Position numbers and translations under genes: made by a program
Shown: positions 7,999 through 16,991 of the stretch, piece by piece
Numbering within the stretch: position 1 is the first letter of the stretch
Layout of the letters: every line of letters starts with the position of its first letter
Source: JBMNMS01 sp050953445
GTDB lineage: Bacteria > Bacillota > Clostridia > Peptostreptococcales > Anaerovoracaceae
Assembly (NCBI GenBank): GCA_050953445.1
Contig: JBMNMS010000001.1
Coordinates: 806,001 to 870,000, forward strand
Reading direction: 5' to 3'
DNA length: 64,000 nucleotides
Notes under the pieces: model-generated
The model's input: the letters and a program-made list of their open reading frames with translations, nothing else
Database searches by the model: none
Told to the model about the DNA's origin: nothing

Positions 7999-8898
7999 CT
8001 AATAAAAGCCCCTATTTTGAAGGTCTTGAAGGGCCGCGGTTACATTAGGCAGATCCTCTTTATAGGTAACACCATACCATTTTGAGGGTGAGGAGATAAC
8101 CTTAACCGTCGCTCGTCCATCCCTTAACAGATCATTAACCAGGGAAGGAAGGAAGTATTCACCCTTAATGGGGTTTTGTGATAAGATTTCTCTGAGTTTT
8201 TGGGGGAAACCGGCTTCAAGTTCGTTCATAAAGGCAGGGGAAAAACCCCAAAGATTCATTGATACAGGTGTATCAGGGGGAAGGGTCTTCCAGCTTTCCC
8301 CACCGTCTTCGGTGTACTGTATCCGGCCCTCCCTTTTTTCTATATGGGTGCGTTCCGTTATATTTTTCAGGAAGCTGTCCTCTATCTGGCATATTCCCCG
8401 GGCAACATGACCATTTTCCGTCAAGGTATTTTCCAACAGGAAACTGATCATGCAAAATCGGTAAAGATTATCGTCCTTTTGATTTTTTAAAAAGTGGCTT
8501 AAAAGGTTAAAGGCTTCCCTACCGTAAAAATCATCGGCATTGATTACTGCAAAGGGTCTGTCAACGTATTCCTTTGCACATAAAACAGCATGGCCTGTAC
8601 CCCAGGGCTTGATCCTTTCCTCTGGTATTTTAAATCCTTTAGGTATTTTGCTTAGCTCTTGGAAGGCATATTCAACCTGTATTCGCTCCTCAGCCTTTTT
8701 GCCTATAAGGCGACGAAAATCTATCTCCATCTCCGGTTTTATTATAAAGACCACCTTGCCAAAGCCGGCACAGATTGCATCGTGGATTGAAAATTCCAGA
8801 ATTGTTTCTCTGTTTTTCCCTATGGGAACCATCTGTTTAAGACCCCCAAACCTGCTTCCCATACCGGCAGCCATAACCAATAGAATAGGTTTATTCAT
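7999..8898 (-). CDS. Sugar-phosphate nucleotidyltransferase (NTP_transferase family)
   Basis: Cytoplasmic enzyme of 299 residues with a GT-A-like Rossmann fold that would form an NDP-sugar from NTP and a sugar phosphate. The N-terminus has the signature LVMAAGMGSRFGGLKQ for nucleotide binding, then WGTGHAVLCAKEYV and VINADDFYG, the metal-binding region. It resembles UTP-glucose-1-phosphate or related uridylyltransferases, but the exact sugar cannot be told. It is transcribed alone, divergently from the ROK kinase. A TATAAT lies at 8940-8935 on the minus strand with no clear -35, and AGAAAGGAT precedes the ATG. The leader RNA begins right after its stop. Confidence 0.8.
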   Translation of the reverse strand: MNKPILLVMAAGMGSRFGGLKQMVPIGKNRETILEFSIHDAICAGFGKVVFIIKPEMEIDFRRLIGKKAEERIQVEYAFQELSKIPKGFKIPEERIKPWGTGHAVLCAKEYVDRPFAVINADDFYGREAFNLLSHFLKNQKDDNLYRFCMISFLLENTLTENGHVARGICQIEDSFLKNITERTHIEKREGRIQYTEDGGESWKTLPPDTPVSMNLWGFSPAFMNELEAGFPQKLREILSQNPIKGEYFLPSLVNDLLRDGRATVKVISSPSKWYGVTYKEDLPNVTAALQDLQNRGFY

Positions 8899-9030
8899 TT
8901 TTATATCCTTTCTTAATTTATTTCCATTCTATTTATTATATCATCCTATGCACATATATACTATGATTGACTATTTCTCTGCTGTGTGATGAAAGTGGTT
9001 TATATATGGTTTGCCTTGGCCCTGCTATGA

Positions 9031-9036
9031 TATAAT
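9031..9036 (+). promoter_or_regulatory. -10 element upstream of the ROK kinase
   Basis: TATAAT at 9031-9036, about 30 bases before the AAGGAGC ribosome site. The matching -35 is weak (GGTTTG at 17-base spacing). Confidence 0.4.
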
Positions 9037-9066
9037 GGCTAAAAGAATTCAAGGAGCAGGGGAAAT

Positions 9067-10026
9067 ATGTATCGATTAGGATTCGACATAGGAGGAACGA
9101 ATATAGGAGCAGGAGTCATAGATGAAAAGGCACGTATAGTAGCAAAACGGCAGATTCCTTTTCCGCTCTGGGAGCCTGTTCGGTTGGTCTGTGAAGAAAT
9201 GCGGCAGATGGCTGATGAAATGGCCAAGGAGCTGGAGATTTCCACATCGGATTTTAAATACGCGGGAATAGCTGTGCCGGGCAGTCTGGATTCGAAAAAA
9301 GAAAAGGTTATCCGGGCCTTTAACTTAGGGTTTTATGATGTACCTTTAAAATCCTGTGCCATGGATTATTTTCCGGGCCTCAATATATTTATGGCAAATG
9401 ATGCGGATGCAGCTGCTTTGGCGGAATTGTACAGGGGAGCTTTTAGAAGTTGCAACAGCGGTGTTCTTCTCACATTGGGGACAGGGGTGGGGGGAGGATT
9501 AATCTTAAACGGAAGGGTATATAGAGGTGGGATGGGACATGGGGTCGAGCTTGGACATATGCCTGTGAATTGCAGAGAAGGGGATTTATGTACATGTGGA
9601 AATAGGGGTTGTATTGAAACTTTTTGTTCTGCTACCTGGATAATAAAGAGGGGGCAGGAAGCAATGGATAAAAAGGAAGGGGTTTTTTTGAGGCACAAGG
9701 TTAAAGGCGATAGGAACGCTATGACAGCAAAAATTGTCATAGACTGTGCCAGGGAAGGTGATGAGGCTTCCTGGAATATCTTTGAGGAGTATATTGACAA
9801 TCTTACCTGTGCCATAACCGGTATAATAAATCTGTTGGATCCGGAGGTGATTGCTCTGGGTGGTGGGGTCAGCCAGGCGGGAGAATTTCTTCTTGCACCG
9901 GTCAGAGAGAGGGTCCTTGAAAAAACATTTGTAAGGTACCCATATAAAATATTAGGGGCTCAACTTGGCAATGATGGAGGCATAATAGGCGCCGCTCTAT
10001 TAGGTGAGCAGAATCTAATTGAATAA
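9067..10026 (+). CDS. ROK-family sugar kinase (glucokinase-like)
   Basis: Cytoplasmic ATP-dependent hexose kinase of the ROK family, 319 residues, the usual length for the enzyme class. The phosphate-binding DIGGTN is at residues 6-11, LTLGTGVGGGLI in the middle, and the ROK zinc motif CTCGNRGCIETF follows. There is no N-terminal helix-turn-helix, so it is a kinase and not a ROK repressor. The substrate could be glucose or an N-acetylated sugar. ATG 9067 follows AAGGAGC. The plsC gene starts 24 bases later and is probably co-transcribed, though the two functions are not obviously linked. Confidence 0.85.
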   Translation: MYRLGFDIGGTNIGAGVIDEKARIVAKRQIPFPLWEPVRLVCEEMRQMADEMAKELEISTSDFKYAGIAVPGSLDSKKEKVIRAFNLGFYDVPLKSCAMDYFPGLNIFMANDADAAALAELYRGAFRSCNSGVLLTLGTGVGGGLILNGRVYRGGMGHGVELGHMPVNCREGDLCTCGNRGCIETFCSATWIIKRGQEAMDKKEGVFLRHKVKGDRNAMTAKIVIDCAREGDEASWNIFEEYIDNLTCAITGIINLLDPEVIALGGGVSQAGEFLLAPVRERVLEKTFVRYPYKILGAQLGNDGGIIGAALLGEQNLIE

Positions 10027-10050
10027 TTAAAATGATAGAAAGGGCTGCTA

Positions 10051-10794
10051 ATGAGGATAATTGCAAACACAGGGATGGTGCTGTGGGCTTTGGGAAGTCT
10101 CAGGCCTATAGCGAAAAATAAGAGGAACATCGATAGGTATAGGCAGGAAGGTAATAAGGAGGCAGAAAAAGCTGAAATACTCCAGGCTGAGAAAACGTGG
10201 GGTTCTATGATCTGCAAAAAGTATGGCATTGAAGTAAGGGTTACCGGTGGTGAGGATCTTCCACCGGATCCGGTGGTCTATGTTTCAAATCATCAGGGTT
10301 ATTGCGATATAGTGGCTTTCCTGGTTGCAATTCCAGGCCGTAGCCTGGGATTTGTAGCCAAGGAGGAGCTGTCGCGGATTCCTCTATATGGAAGATGGAT
10401 TAAAAGGGTGAGAAGTGTATTTATTCCCAGGGATAATGTTAGAGGGTCTTTGCTGGCCATAGAGGAGGCAATAGAAAATCTAAAGGAAGGCTTCTCCATG
10501 GTTATATTTCCGGAAGGAACCAGAAGCTTAGGGGAGAATATGGGAGAGTTTAAAAGGGGGAGCCTGCGTCTTGCCACAAAATCCGGAGTACCCGTCATTC
10601 CCGTTACCATAAATGGAAGCTACAAGGCATTTGAAGAGGCAGGACGTCTCCGCCCTGCCGTAATAGATTTCCACATCCACCAACCAATTGAAACCAAGGA
10701 TCTTTCCAGAGCGGAGGCAAATGAGCTTCCTGCAAAGGTGGAAGAAATAATAAGGGGTGGGTTAAAAGAGAAGGTTCATTTGCTAAATGATTGA
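10051..10794 (+). CDS. plsC: 1-acyl-sn-glycerol-3-phosphate acyltransferase
   Basis: Membrane-associated acyltransferase that adds the second acyl chain to lysophosphatidic acid, giving phosphatidic acid for phospholipid synthesis. 247 residues. The catalytic HX4D motif is SNHQGYCD, and the glycerol-phosphate-binding motif is FPEGTRS; a third block, VIPVTINGSY, also fits. One hydrophobic N-terminal stretch (NTGMVLWALGSL) would touch the membrane. It follows the ROK kinase closely and ends before a convergent gene. No terminator was recognised in the 37-base gap. Confidence 0.92.
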   Translation: MRIIANTGMVLWALGSLRPIAKNKRNIDRYRQEGNKEAEKAEILQAEKTWGSMICKKYGIEVRVTGGEDLPPDPVVYVSNHQGYCDIVAFLVAIPGRSLGFVAKEELSRIPLYGRWIKRVRSVFIPRDNVRGSLLAIEEAIENLKEGFSMVIFPEGTRSLGENMGEFKRGSLRLATKSGVPVIPVTINGSYKAFEEAGRLRPAVIDFHIHQPIETKDLSRAEANELPAKVEEIIRGGLKEKVHLLND

Positions 10795-10831
10795 TTATTT
10801 ATGCTACCTTCTTTCAGAACCATAATGTATG

Positions 10832-12625
10832 CTATTTTATAAAGGCCTTTATGAGTGGATCCATGCTTTCAAGCAGTCCTTTTAATTCACTGGGAATGGC
10901 GTCCTTTTCATTTTTAACTGTATTATCTACCGAGGGATTCATGTACAGATCGGAAAACTTATAGATGTTATCTCCCTCAGGAGGGGATACTCTCAAGGTT
11001 TCATTTGTTTCGATTGTCACCGCATCCCCGGAGATTTTCATTTTACCAAAATACCGGCCTGCCATTGAAAAGTCGAAGTTTGACGAATTTCTATCGCCTT
11101 TCATGTTGAAGGAGATGCTAAGGGGAATAGCTCCGGCAATTTTCATGTCCCCAAAGATGGAAAAATCGGAAAGACGCCCCTTTGACTCCTTTAAAACAAC
11201 CTTATAGTTTGCTTCTGGAATCATATTAAGGACATCCATGGCATCGCCAATGTCTAAATCTCCTGCTTCTGCCATTATTAGCGGAGCAATTTCTTTTAAA
11301 AGATCCATTCTATTCATTGAAAGGGTGTAGGTGGAGCCGCTTTTCTTGAAATATTTATCTCCGAACATTATCTCCGAATAATTTACTGATGTCTTCATTT
11401 GGTTATAGATGTTTATTAGAGTCACATTACCGCCAGATGGGACTAAGGAGGAATATGTTATGTTGCCAAAGGTCATTTTGGAGGGATCCTTAAAGAGAGC
11501 GATGAAATCTGAATCTCCATTGGGGCTTGACATGGACAGCAAATTGTTCATGGAAAACTTTAGCCAATCCCTTTCACCCAGGCTCACAGGATTCCCCCCA
11601 TAGGGGATTGCACCGAGTACAGGGTTGATCATGCCCGGCATGGGAACGGATATTCCCAATCCGGCCAGGGGAGATTTTAGATAGGCGTCAAATGTTTCGC
11701 CATCTATTATCAGCTCTAAAGGGGTATTTTTATTGGCTGTCAGAGTTTTCATCGTCTCCTCCCCCAGGATATATGTAAGGCTCTCTGCAAAGCTATCCAA
11801 ATTAAGCTGGATGTTTCCTTTAAGGTCGGCAGCAAGGCCTTTTTGCAATGCTGTATAGCTGCTCTTGATACCTCCGGTTATATTTTCACCATCCCCATAG
11901 AGGGTGGCATCGAAGGAAATGTTACCTTTTGATTTAAAGGTTTTATCAAAATCTTCAAGATTATCGGTGATCAATCTGTTATAAATGCTGAAACGCTGGT
12001 CGATATTGTCTATCAGCGCATCTTTGTCAATGATTTCAACTACCTGGTGCCATTCATTCCAAAGGACATCGTATCCCACACCTTCAGATATAGCCCTTAC
12101 CGGAATTAGAGTCCTGCCCTGGGTTATGAAGGGTGATGATGTTAAAGACACATCCTTTTTGACGTTATCTTTTTCAACGGTCATGTAGGGTTGTCCAACG
12201 ATCAGAGTCAGGGTAACATCATTCAGAGATGCCGTTATAACCTGCCTGCCCGTATGGTGGGAATAATCCACCTTTGCACCGAAGGCTTCAAATATGGTGC
12301 GGAAGGGAACCATGGTTGAACCATTTTTTATAACGGGTTTTACGTCTTTAAAATCAAGGCAAGTCCCATCAAAGAATACATTGATTCCATCAAGATTGGT
12401 AAAGCCCATGGATTCTCGGAATTGCTGTATCAAAGCAAGGTCTTCGGCTTTGTAATAGGCATCCCATTGGTCTTCAGTCCAGGAGTTGGCAATATTCCAT
12501 TGCTCATCGCTCCATTCCCAGGATGGCCCCCACTCTTTATAGTAATCGGTAGCAAAGACAGGCACGGACAAGGATAGCATCAATGTCAGCACGGTAAGTA
12601 TGGTTGTAAATCTATTAATTTTCAT
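10832..12625 (-). CDS. Secreted protein with copper-amine-oxidase N-terminal-like (stalk) domain
   Basis: 597 residues, exported by a classical signal peptide (positively charged start, hydrophobic core, cleavage after PVFA, about residue 25). Residues about 80-195 carry the copper-amine-oxidase-N-like repeat, with VPFRTIFEAFGAKV and TLIPVRAISEGVGYDVLW, a domain widespread on clostridial surface proteins and unrelated to oxidase activity. The remaining 400 residues, rich in Ser/Asn/Gly, show no family I recognise. An acidic tryptophan-rich stretch follows the signal peptide. There is no LPxTG motif. It lies head-to-head with the type IV pilus operon, sharing the AT-rich region 12626-12914, but a functional link is only a guess. 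Confidence 0.75.
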   Translation of the reverse strand: MKINRFTTILTVLTLMLSLSVPVFATDYYKEWGPSWEWSDEQWNIANSWTEDQWDAYYKAEDLALIQQFRESMGFTNLDGINVFFDGTCLDFKDVKPVIKNGSTMVPFRTIFEAFGAKVDYSHHTGRQVITASLNDVTLTLIVGQPYMTVEKDNVKKDVSLTSSPFITQGRTLIPVRAISEGVGYDVLWNEWHQVVEIIDKDALIDNIDQRFSIYNRLITDNLEDFDKTFKSKGNISFDATLYGDGENITGGIKSSYTALQKGLAADLKGNIQLNLDSFAESLTYILGEETMKTLTANKNTPLELIIDGETFDAYLKSPLAGLGISVPMPGMINPVLGAIPYGGNPVSLGERDWLKFSMNNLLSMSSPNGDSDFIALFKDPSKMTFGNITYSSLVPSGGNVTLINIYNQMKTSVNYSEIMFGDKYFKKSGSTYTLSMNRMDLLKEIAPLIMAEAGDLDIGDAMDVLNMIPEANYKVVLKESKGRLSDFSIFGDMKIAGAIPLSISFNMKGDRNSSNFDFSMAGRYFGKMKISGDAVTIETNETLRVSPPEGDNIYKFSDLYMNPSVDNTVKNEKDAIPSELKGLLESMDPLIKAFIK

Positions 12626-12789
12626 AATATCTCCTTTCCAACAATAACTGTGTATATATATTGAAGAAATAATGATTGAGAATTCAGAATTATTATAGCA
12701 TGTAATTTTGCAGAATGGAATGAAAACTATTTAGACAAAAATGGATATAAATATAGTGTAAAGATGCATTTTTTAGGAGAATGAAAGCA

Positions 12790-12830
12790 AATCGACAAGT
12801 AGCATAAAAAATTAATGTTAATTGTCGATT
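12790..12830. repeat. 9-bp inverted repeat upstream of the pilus operon
   Basis: AATCGACAA (12790-12798) and TTGTCGATT (12822-12830) are exact inverse copies separated by 23 AT-rich bases. They lie just upstream of the -35 of the pil promoter and could be a regulator site. Confidence 0.5.
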
Positions 12831-12834
12831 ATCC

Positions 12835-12872
12835 TTGTAATTTACATGGTTTAAGAGTATATTAGATATACT
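12835..12872 (+). promoter_or_regulatory. Promoter of the pil operon with overlapping palindrome
   Basis: TTGTAA (12835-12840), a 17-base spacer, and TATATT (12858-12863). The -10 lies inside the perfect palindrome AGTATAT-TAG-ATATACT (12856-12872), a plausible repressor operator. The 289-base gap 12626-12914 holds only this, the inverted repeat and AT-rich DNA. Confidence 0.6.
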
Positions 12873-12914
12873 AATTGTAGTTTTTGTCTTCAATAATCGA
12901 AAAGGGGGATGGGG

Positions 12915-14123
12915 ATGCAGGAATATATATGTACTGTAGCAAAAAATAACGGCAGTATCATAAAAAAATATCCGGTAAAAGCTGAAAGCGAATCTGCCTT
13001 GATGGCACGAATCAAAGAAGATCAAATGTATCTGGTTCGATATAGGATTAAGGAAGAGCGCAAGGATATCATAGGGGGATCTAAGATAAGGCTTTCTACA
13101 AAGGATATTGCTGTCCTTTGCAGGCAGCTTTCGTCCATGTTGGAGTCGGGGATTACATTGATCAAGGCCCTTAACATTCTCTATCTGCAGATGGATAAAA
13201 AGAATATAAAAGAAAGCATTAAACGGCTATATGAATCCGTTCAGCGTGGTGATCAGCTCTCCGAAGGTTTGAGAAAGCAAAAAGATGTTTATCCGGAGAT
13301 AGTAATTAGCATGGTTGAAGCAGGTGAAGCCAGTGGCCGGTTAGATATGGTTATAAAAAAGCTGGCAGAGCAATTTGAAAAGGATGCTAAACTAAAAGCC
13401 AAGATCAGATCTGCAATGACTTATCCCATTATATTAATAATTCTGTCCATATCGGTGGTTCTGATTCTGGTGACCCAGGTTCTCCCTATATTCATGGGGA
13501 TGTTTGAATCCAGTGGTACCGACCTTCCCATCATAACACAAATCCTGGTAGGCACCGCCAATGTGCTAAGGGGGTATTGGTATATTTTTATAATCGGAAT
13601 TACTATAGCCGTAATACTGATTAAGGGTTATACTAAAACGGAAAACGGTCTCCGTAAATGGCATGAGTTGCAGCTATCACTGCCCATAGTCAATAGCACA
13701 GTTTCTAAGATTGCTGCGGTGCGCTTTACAAGGACGCTCTCCTCCCTTTTATCAAGTGGAATGTCCTTGATTCAAGCACTGGAAATCGTCATAAAGGTGG
13801 TTGGCAACAGGGTGGTAATGGATGGATTGCTGGTAACTAAGGAAGATATTCGAAGGGGCATGAGCCTTTCCCAATCCTTGAGAAAGGTTTCTCCGCTTCC
13901 TCCTATGGTTTATTCCATGATAGGAATCGGAGAGGAATCGGGGACAATAGAATCCATGCTTGAAAAATGTGCTGACTATTACGATGACGAGGTGGAAAAT
14001 GCCATACAGAAAATGGTTACAATGATGGAACCGCTGATGATCATTATAATGGGTGGCGTGGTAGGATTTATAGTGGTTGCTATGTTATTGCCGATTATTA
14101 CACTATATGGGACAATACAATAA
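12915..14123 (+). CDS. pilC: Type IV pilus inner-membrane platform protein PilC (GspF family)
   Basis: Polytopic platform protein on which the PilB and PilT motors act. About 402 residues, normal length. Two GspF domains are visible: LSTKDIAVLCRQLSSMLESG at about residue 58 and AAVRFTRTLSSLLSSGM at about 270, each followed by GEASG- or GEESG-type signatures. Three membrane stretches fit the family (about 170-195, 215-238 and 375-400). I start at ATG 12915 because AAAGGGGG at 12901-12908 fits it; ATG 12909 would be too close. It is the first gene of the operon, with pilM 15 bases later. Confidence 0.93.
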   Translation: MQEYICTVAKNNGSIIKKYPVKAESESALMARIKEDQMYLVRYRIKEERKDIIGGSKIRLSTKDIAVLCRQLSSMLESGITLIKALNILYLQMDKKNIKESIKRLYESVQRGDQLSEGLRKQKDVYPEIVISMVEAGEASGRLDMVIKKLAEQFEKDAKLKAKIRSAMTYPIILIILSISVVLILVTQVLPIFMGMFESSGTDLPIITQILVGTANVLRGYWYIFIIGITIAVILIKGYTKTENGLRKWHELQLSLPIVNSTVSKIAAVRFTRTLSSLLSSGMSLIQALEIVIKVVGNRVVMDGLLVTKEDIRRGMSLSQSLRKVSPLPPMVYSMIGIGEESGTIESMLEKCADYYDDEVENAIQKMVTMMEPLMIIIMGGVVGFIVVAMLLPIITLYGTIQ

Positions 14124-14138
14124 AAGGGGGAATTCGAT

Positions 14139-15170
14139 TTGAGCAGGACTTGCATTGATATCGGGAGTAAATATATACATATTGCGGAAGGTGATTATCA
14201 GAAGAATCAATTAACTGTTTTGAAAAGCGGAAGTAGCGAGATCTCTGGGGAATGTTTTGACGATGAAATGGTGGTAAATGATGAATTGCTTGCAGAGACC
14301 ATCAAGTCATTGGCGCAAAGGGAGGGGTTTAGCCTTAAGGAAATCGTCATAACAATCAATGGCACTCATTCTATAATACGGGAGGTGGATATTCCCCATA
14401 GTAAGCCAAAGGATTTGGACGATATAGTTAAAAATGAAATGTATCAAACCTTTCACATCCTGAATACGGATATCATCCAATATAAAAGGATAGATAGACC
14501 TTTGGATGAGGAGGATGAAGGGCTGGATAGATATAGGGTGGCTGCAATCGACAAGGATTTTGTAGAAAGCTATTTCCGGACTGCTCGGAGGCTGGGTGGC
14601 AAAAGGATGTCTATGGATTTAAATATCAATGCTATAGACAAACTCTTGGATTGGGCGGATACGTTAAACGAAACGGCCACAGATGAAAAGGGCTTTTTGT
14701 TGATCGATTTCGGACACACCATCACTACGGTATATATTTACTCAAAGAATCAGCCCCTTTTTTACAGGCATCTCAATATAGGATCATCGGATATAGATAA
14801 GGTGCTTATAGATACTTTTCATAGGGAGGAGAAGGAGGCGGAAAGTTTTAAAAAAGATATGAACTTCTTCGATGAGAAGGAAGATACAGTCCCCTATTTC
14901 GAGGCTTTAAAACCCATCCTTTATCATATGGTGGATGAGGTGAGGAAGTTGGCAACCTTTTATATCAACCGATCAAAGGGAAGCAGCATAGGAAAGTGTT
15001 TTCTTGCCGGACAGGGAAGCAACCTTCCGGGATTCCCCCAGTATTGGAGTATTAGCTTAGGGATTTCAACGGAAAAACTGCAATCCATCAGCAGGGGAAC
15101 AACGGTCATCCCGTTGGACAATCCTGGTCACTTAAATGCGGTTGCCGGTCTTATCAGACATAAAAAATAG
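14139..15170 (+). CDS. pilM: Type IV pilus assembly ATPase-like protein PilM
   Basis: Actin-like cytoplasmic protein that binds the N-terminus of PilN and links the alignment subcomplex to the motor. 343 residues. It opens with CIDIGSKYIHIAEG, the first phosphate loop of the actin fold, and has LIDFGHTITTVYIY and CFLAGQGSNLPGF as the second and third nucleotide-binding blocks. It starts at TTG 14139, eight bases after AAAAGGGGG; other genes in this operon use the same kind of site. Eleven bases separate it from pilN. Confidence 0.85.
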   Translation: MSRTCIDIGSKYIHIAEGDYQKNQLTVLKSGSSEISGECFDDEMVVNDELLAETIKSLAQREGFSLKEIVITINGTHSIIREVDIPHSKPKDLDDIVKNEMYQTFHILNTDIIQYKRIDRPLDEEDEGLDRYRVAAIDKDFVESYFRTARRLGGKRMSMDLNINAIDKLLDWADTLNETATDEKGFLLIDFGHTITTVYIYSKNQPLFYRHLNIGSSDIDKVLIDTFHREEKEAESFKKDMNFFDEKEDTVPYFEALKPILYHMVDEVRKLATFYINRSKGSSIGKCFLAGQGSNLPGFPQYWSISLGISTEKLQSISRGTTVIPLDNPGHLNAVAGLIRHKK

Positions 15171-15181
15171 GGGGGGAAGAG

Positions 15182-15739
15182 ATGAGAGATTACAACTTTT
15201 TCGATGGGTTTCAAAAAAAACAGGAACAGGCTTTCGATATAAAATCTCCGCTATTTTTAGGGGTGATGGCCATAGCTCTGATTATTCTGGTAAGCGGAGG
15301 GTTGTTTTTGCAAAAAACTTTGCTCAATGCAGGGTTGGTAAAGGCATCTGCTGAACTCCAAGAAATCAAAAACAGCCGGGAATATCAGGAGGCAAATACC
15401 TTACAGAAGCAGATTAGTGCTATGGAGGAATACGATAGCTATGCGGAAGCAGCATTAAAAAGGGTTAAGGATGGAGACACTTTAAATTCAGAATTTTTAA
15501 GATGGTTGACTAATAGCATGCCTAATACCGCTTCACTGGAAAGTGCCAGTATTAATAAGCTGGAAGCCGGTTTTAAATTCCGGGTTCCTAACAGAAAGGT
15601 GGTAGCTGAACTTCTTGAGAATCTGGAAAGCTCGGATCTGTTTGTTCAGATAACTCTGCTTACTGTAACCTCCGGTTGGGAGTCGGGAGGCTACATAGCG
15701 GAAATTAATGGCATAATAAAGGCGGGTGAAGAAGTATGA
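15182..15739 (+). CDS. pilN: Type IV pilus alignment protein PilN-like
   Basis: Bitopic membrane protein of 185 residues: a short cytoplasmic tail (DYNFFDGFQKKQEQ) expected to bind PilM, one membrane helix at about residues 25-45, a coiled segment, then a ferredoxin-like extracytoplasmic domain. Sequence conservation in PilN is low, so the call rests mainly on topology, size and position between pilM and pilO. Its stop overlaps the pilO start (ATGA), indicating coupled translation. Confidence 0.72.
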   Translation: MRDYNFFDGFQKKQEQAFDIKSPLFLGVMAIALIILVSGGLFLQKTLLNAGLVKASAELQEIKNSREYQEANTLQKQISAMEEYDSYAEAALKRVKDGDTLNSEFLRWLTNSMPNTASLESASINKLEAGFKFRVPNRKVVAELLENLESSDLFVQITLLTVTSGWESGGYIAEINGIIKAGEEV

Positions 15740-16491
15740 AAATGTTGGAGGGCTTAAATCGCAGGGATAGAAGTCTTTTGGTATTGGTTGTCGTTCTGAT
15801 TACATTGTACATATGCTATAGCTTTGTTATGGAGCCAAGCTTGGAGGCCACAAATATAATAAAGCAGGAGAGAGCCATGATAGATAGCGATATGGATAGA
15901 GCAAAGTCCCTCATGGCAAAGAAGGAGGAATTGGCTGTAAAGGCTGAGATTGAAAGAAACGAATTAATAGATAGATATTCGACTTTCTTTTTCGACCCTA
16001 AGCAATCACAACTGCTGTATGCCTTAGACAACCTCATAATCGATTCCGGAATACGTGTTTCATCTTATACGCCTTCACCGGATATTATAGGCACTGTGCC
16101 TATAGAGAGGGGAGCCTTTTCTCCGGCAGAATATCATCTGAAAGATCTGGCAAAAGAAATTTCACCCGATTTTTACAAGAAATACTCTAGGGGGTCTCAA
16201 GAAGGAAGCAGCGGTGGTGAAATCTCAGGATCGGATATAATTCCTGGCAGAGATATCACTTTTAGATTTGAAGATTCATCCTACGAAAGCGTTTTTGGAT
16301 TTATCACAGCGGTAGAAAATATGAAGAAAACCACTATTTTAAAAAGCATAAGGATGGAGGGAAGTGGAGCCGGTATCGGAGGCGAAATGGTAATAACCTT
16401 CTTCTCGCTGCCTGCCCTTGATGAAGGACAGGATCGATGGATGAAGATCAACCCCGTTATTCCAAGGGGCAAGGTCAACCCTTTCAGTTGA
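15736..16491 (+). CDS. pilO: Type IV pilus alignment protein PilO-like
   Basis: Bitopic membrane protein of 251 residues. It has a short N-terminus (LEGLNRRDRSLLV), a single membrane helix at about residues 13-32, a coiled-coil stretch (about 40-85) and a C-terminal domain ending in a segment that fits the PilO ferredoxin-like fold. It would pair with PilN. The length and order pilM-N-O agree with the family; sequence alone is weakly diagnostic. The start overlaps the pilN stop by four bases. Confidence 0.72.
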   Translation: MKMLEGLNRRDRSLLVLVVVLITLYICYSFVMEPSLEATNIIKQERAMIDSDMDRAKSLMAKKEELAVKAEIERNELIDRYSTFFFDPKQSQLLYALDNLIIDSGIRVSSYTPSPDIIGTVPIERGAFSPAEYHLKDLAKEISPDFYKKYSRGSQEGSSGGEISGSDIIPGRDITFRFEDSSYESVFGFITAVENMKKTTILKSIRMEGSGAGIGGEMVITFFSLPALDEGQDRWMKINPVIPRGKVNPFS

Positions 16492-16520
16492 GGATAGATT
16501 AAAGGGGGAGAGTGGGACAA

Positions 16521-16982
16521 ATGATAAGAAGCAATAAGGGGGCAGCCCTGCCCTTTGTTATAGTCACTTTACTGGTGGTGTTCGTAATGGTGGGTATTGT
16601 GGCTTTTTTAGCACAGACTAACATTGCACAGGCGGGGGCGCAGGAAAGAGGTCTTCAAGCATATTATGCTGCAAGATCCGGTGCCGAGATTGCCTTTGAG
16701 GCTCTTTGGGCAACGGACACCGGCGCTGAAAGTGGTACAACCCTTCTAAAGGCTTTGAAGGATGGTAGCAAACCATCGGAGGAAACCATAGATTTAGGAG
16801 AAGCAGGCAAGGCAACAGTATCCATAGACTATAAAAAGTCGGGTAAAGATGAAATCATAACCATAAATTCTCAAGGGGAGTACAATGGTATGAGGAAAAA
16901 GGTCAAGTTGGAGGTATTTTTCGAGGTGGATGCTTCTGATACCAACAAGAGTATTTTAAAGGATATGATCTGGTCCAAATAG
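16521..16982 (+). CDS. PilX-like minor pilus component with N-terminal membrane helix
   Basis: About 153 residues. The N-terminus NKGAALPFVIVTLLVVFVMV resembles the class of PilX/GspK-like proteins whose leader is related to, but not identical with, the GFTLIE prepilin motif. It is followed by QERGLQAYYAARSGAEIAFEAL, a characteristic conserved helix in that family. The remainder is small and beta-rich. The start is uncertain: ATG 16521 (used here) or GTG 16512, because AAAGGGGGAG lies at 16501-16510. It likely forms part of a minor-pilin priming complex with the next two genes. Confidence 0.7.
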   Translation: MIRSNKGAALPFVIVTLLVVFVMVGIVAFLAQTNIAQAGAQERGLQAYYAARSGAEIAFEALWATDTGAESGTTLLKALKDGSKPSEETIDLGEAGKATVSIDYKKSGKDEIITINSQGEYNGMRKKVKLEVFFEVDASDTNKSILKDMIWSK

Positions 16983-16991
16983 GGGGATATC

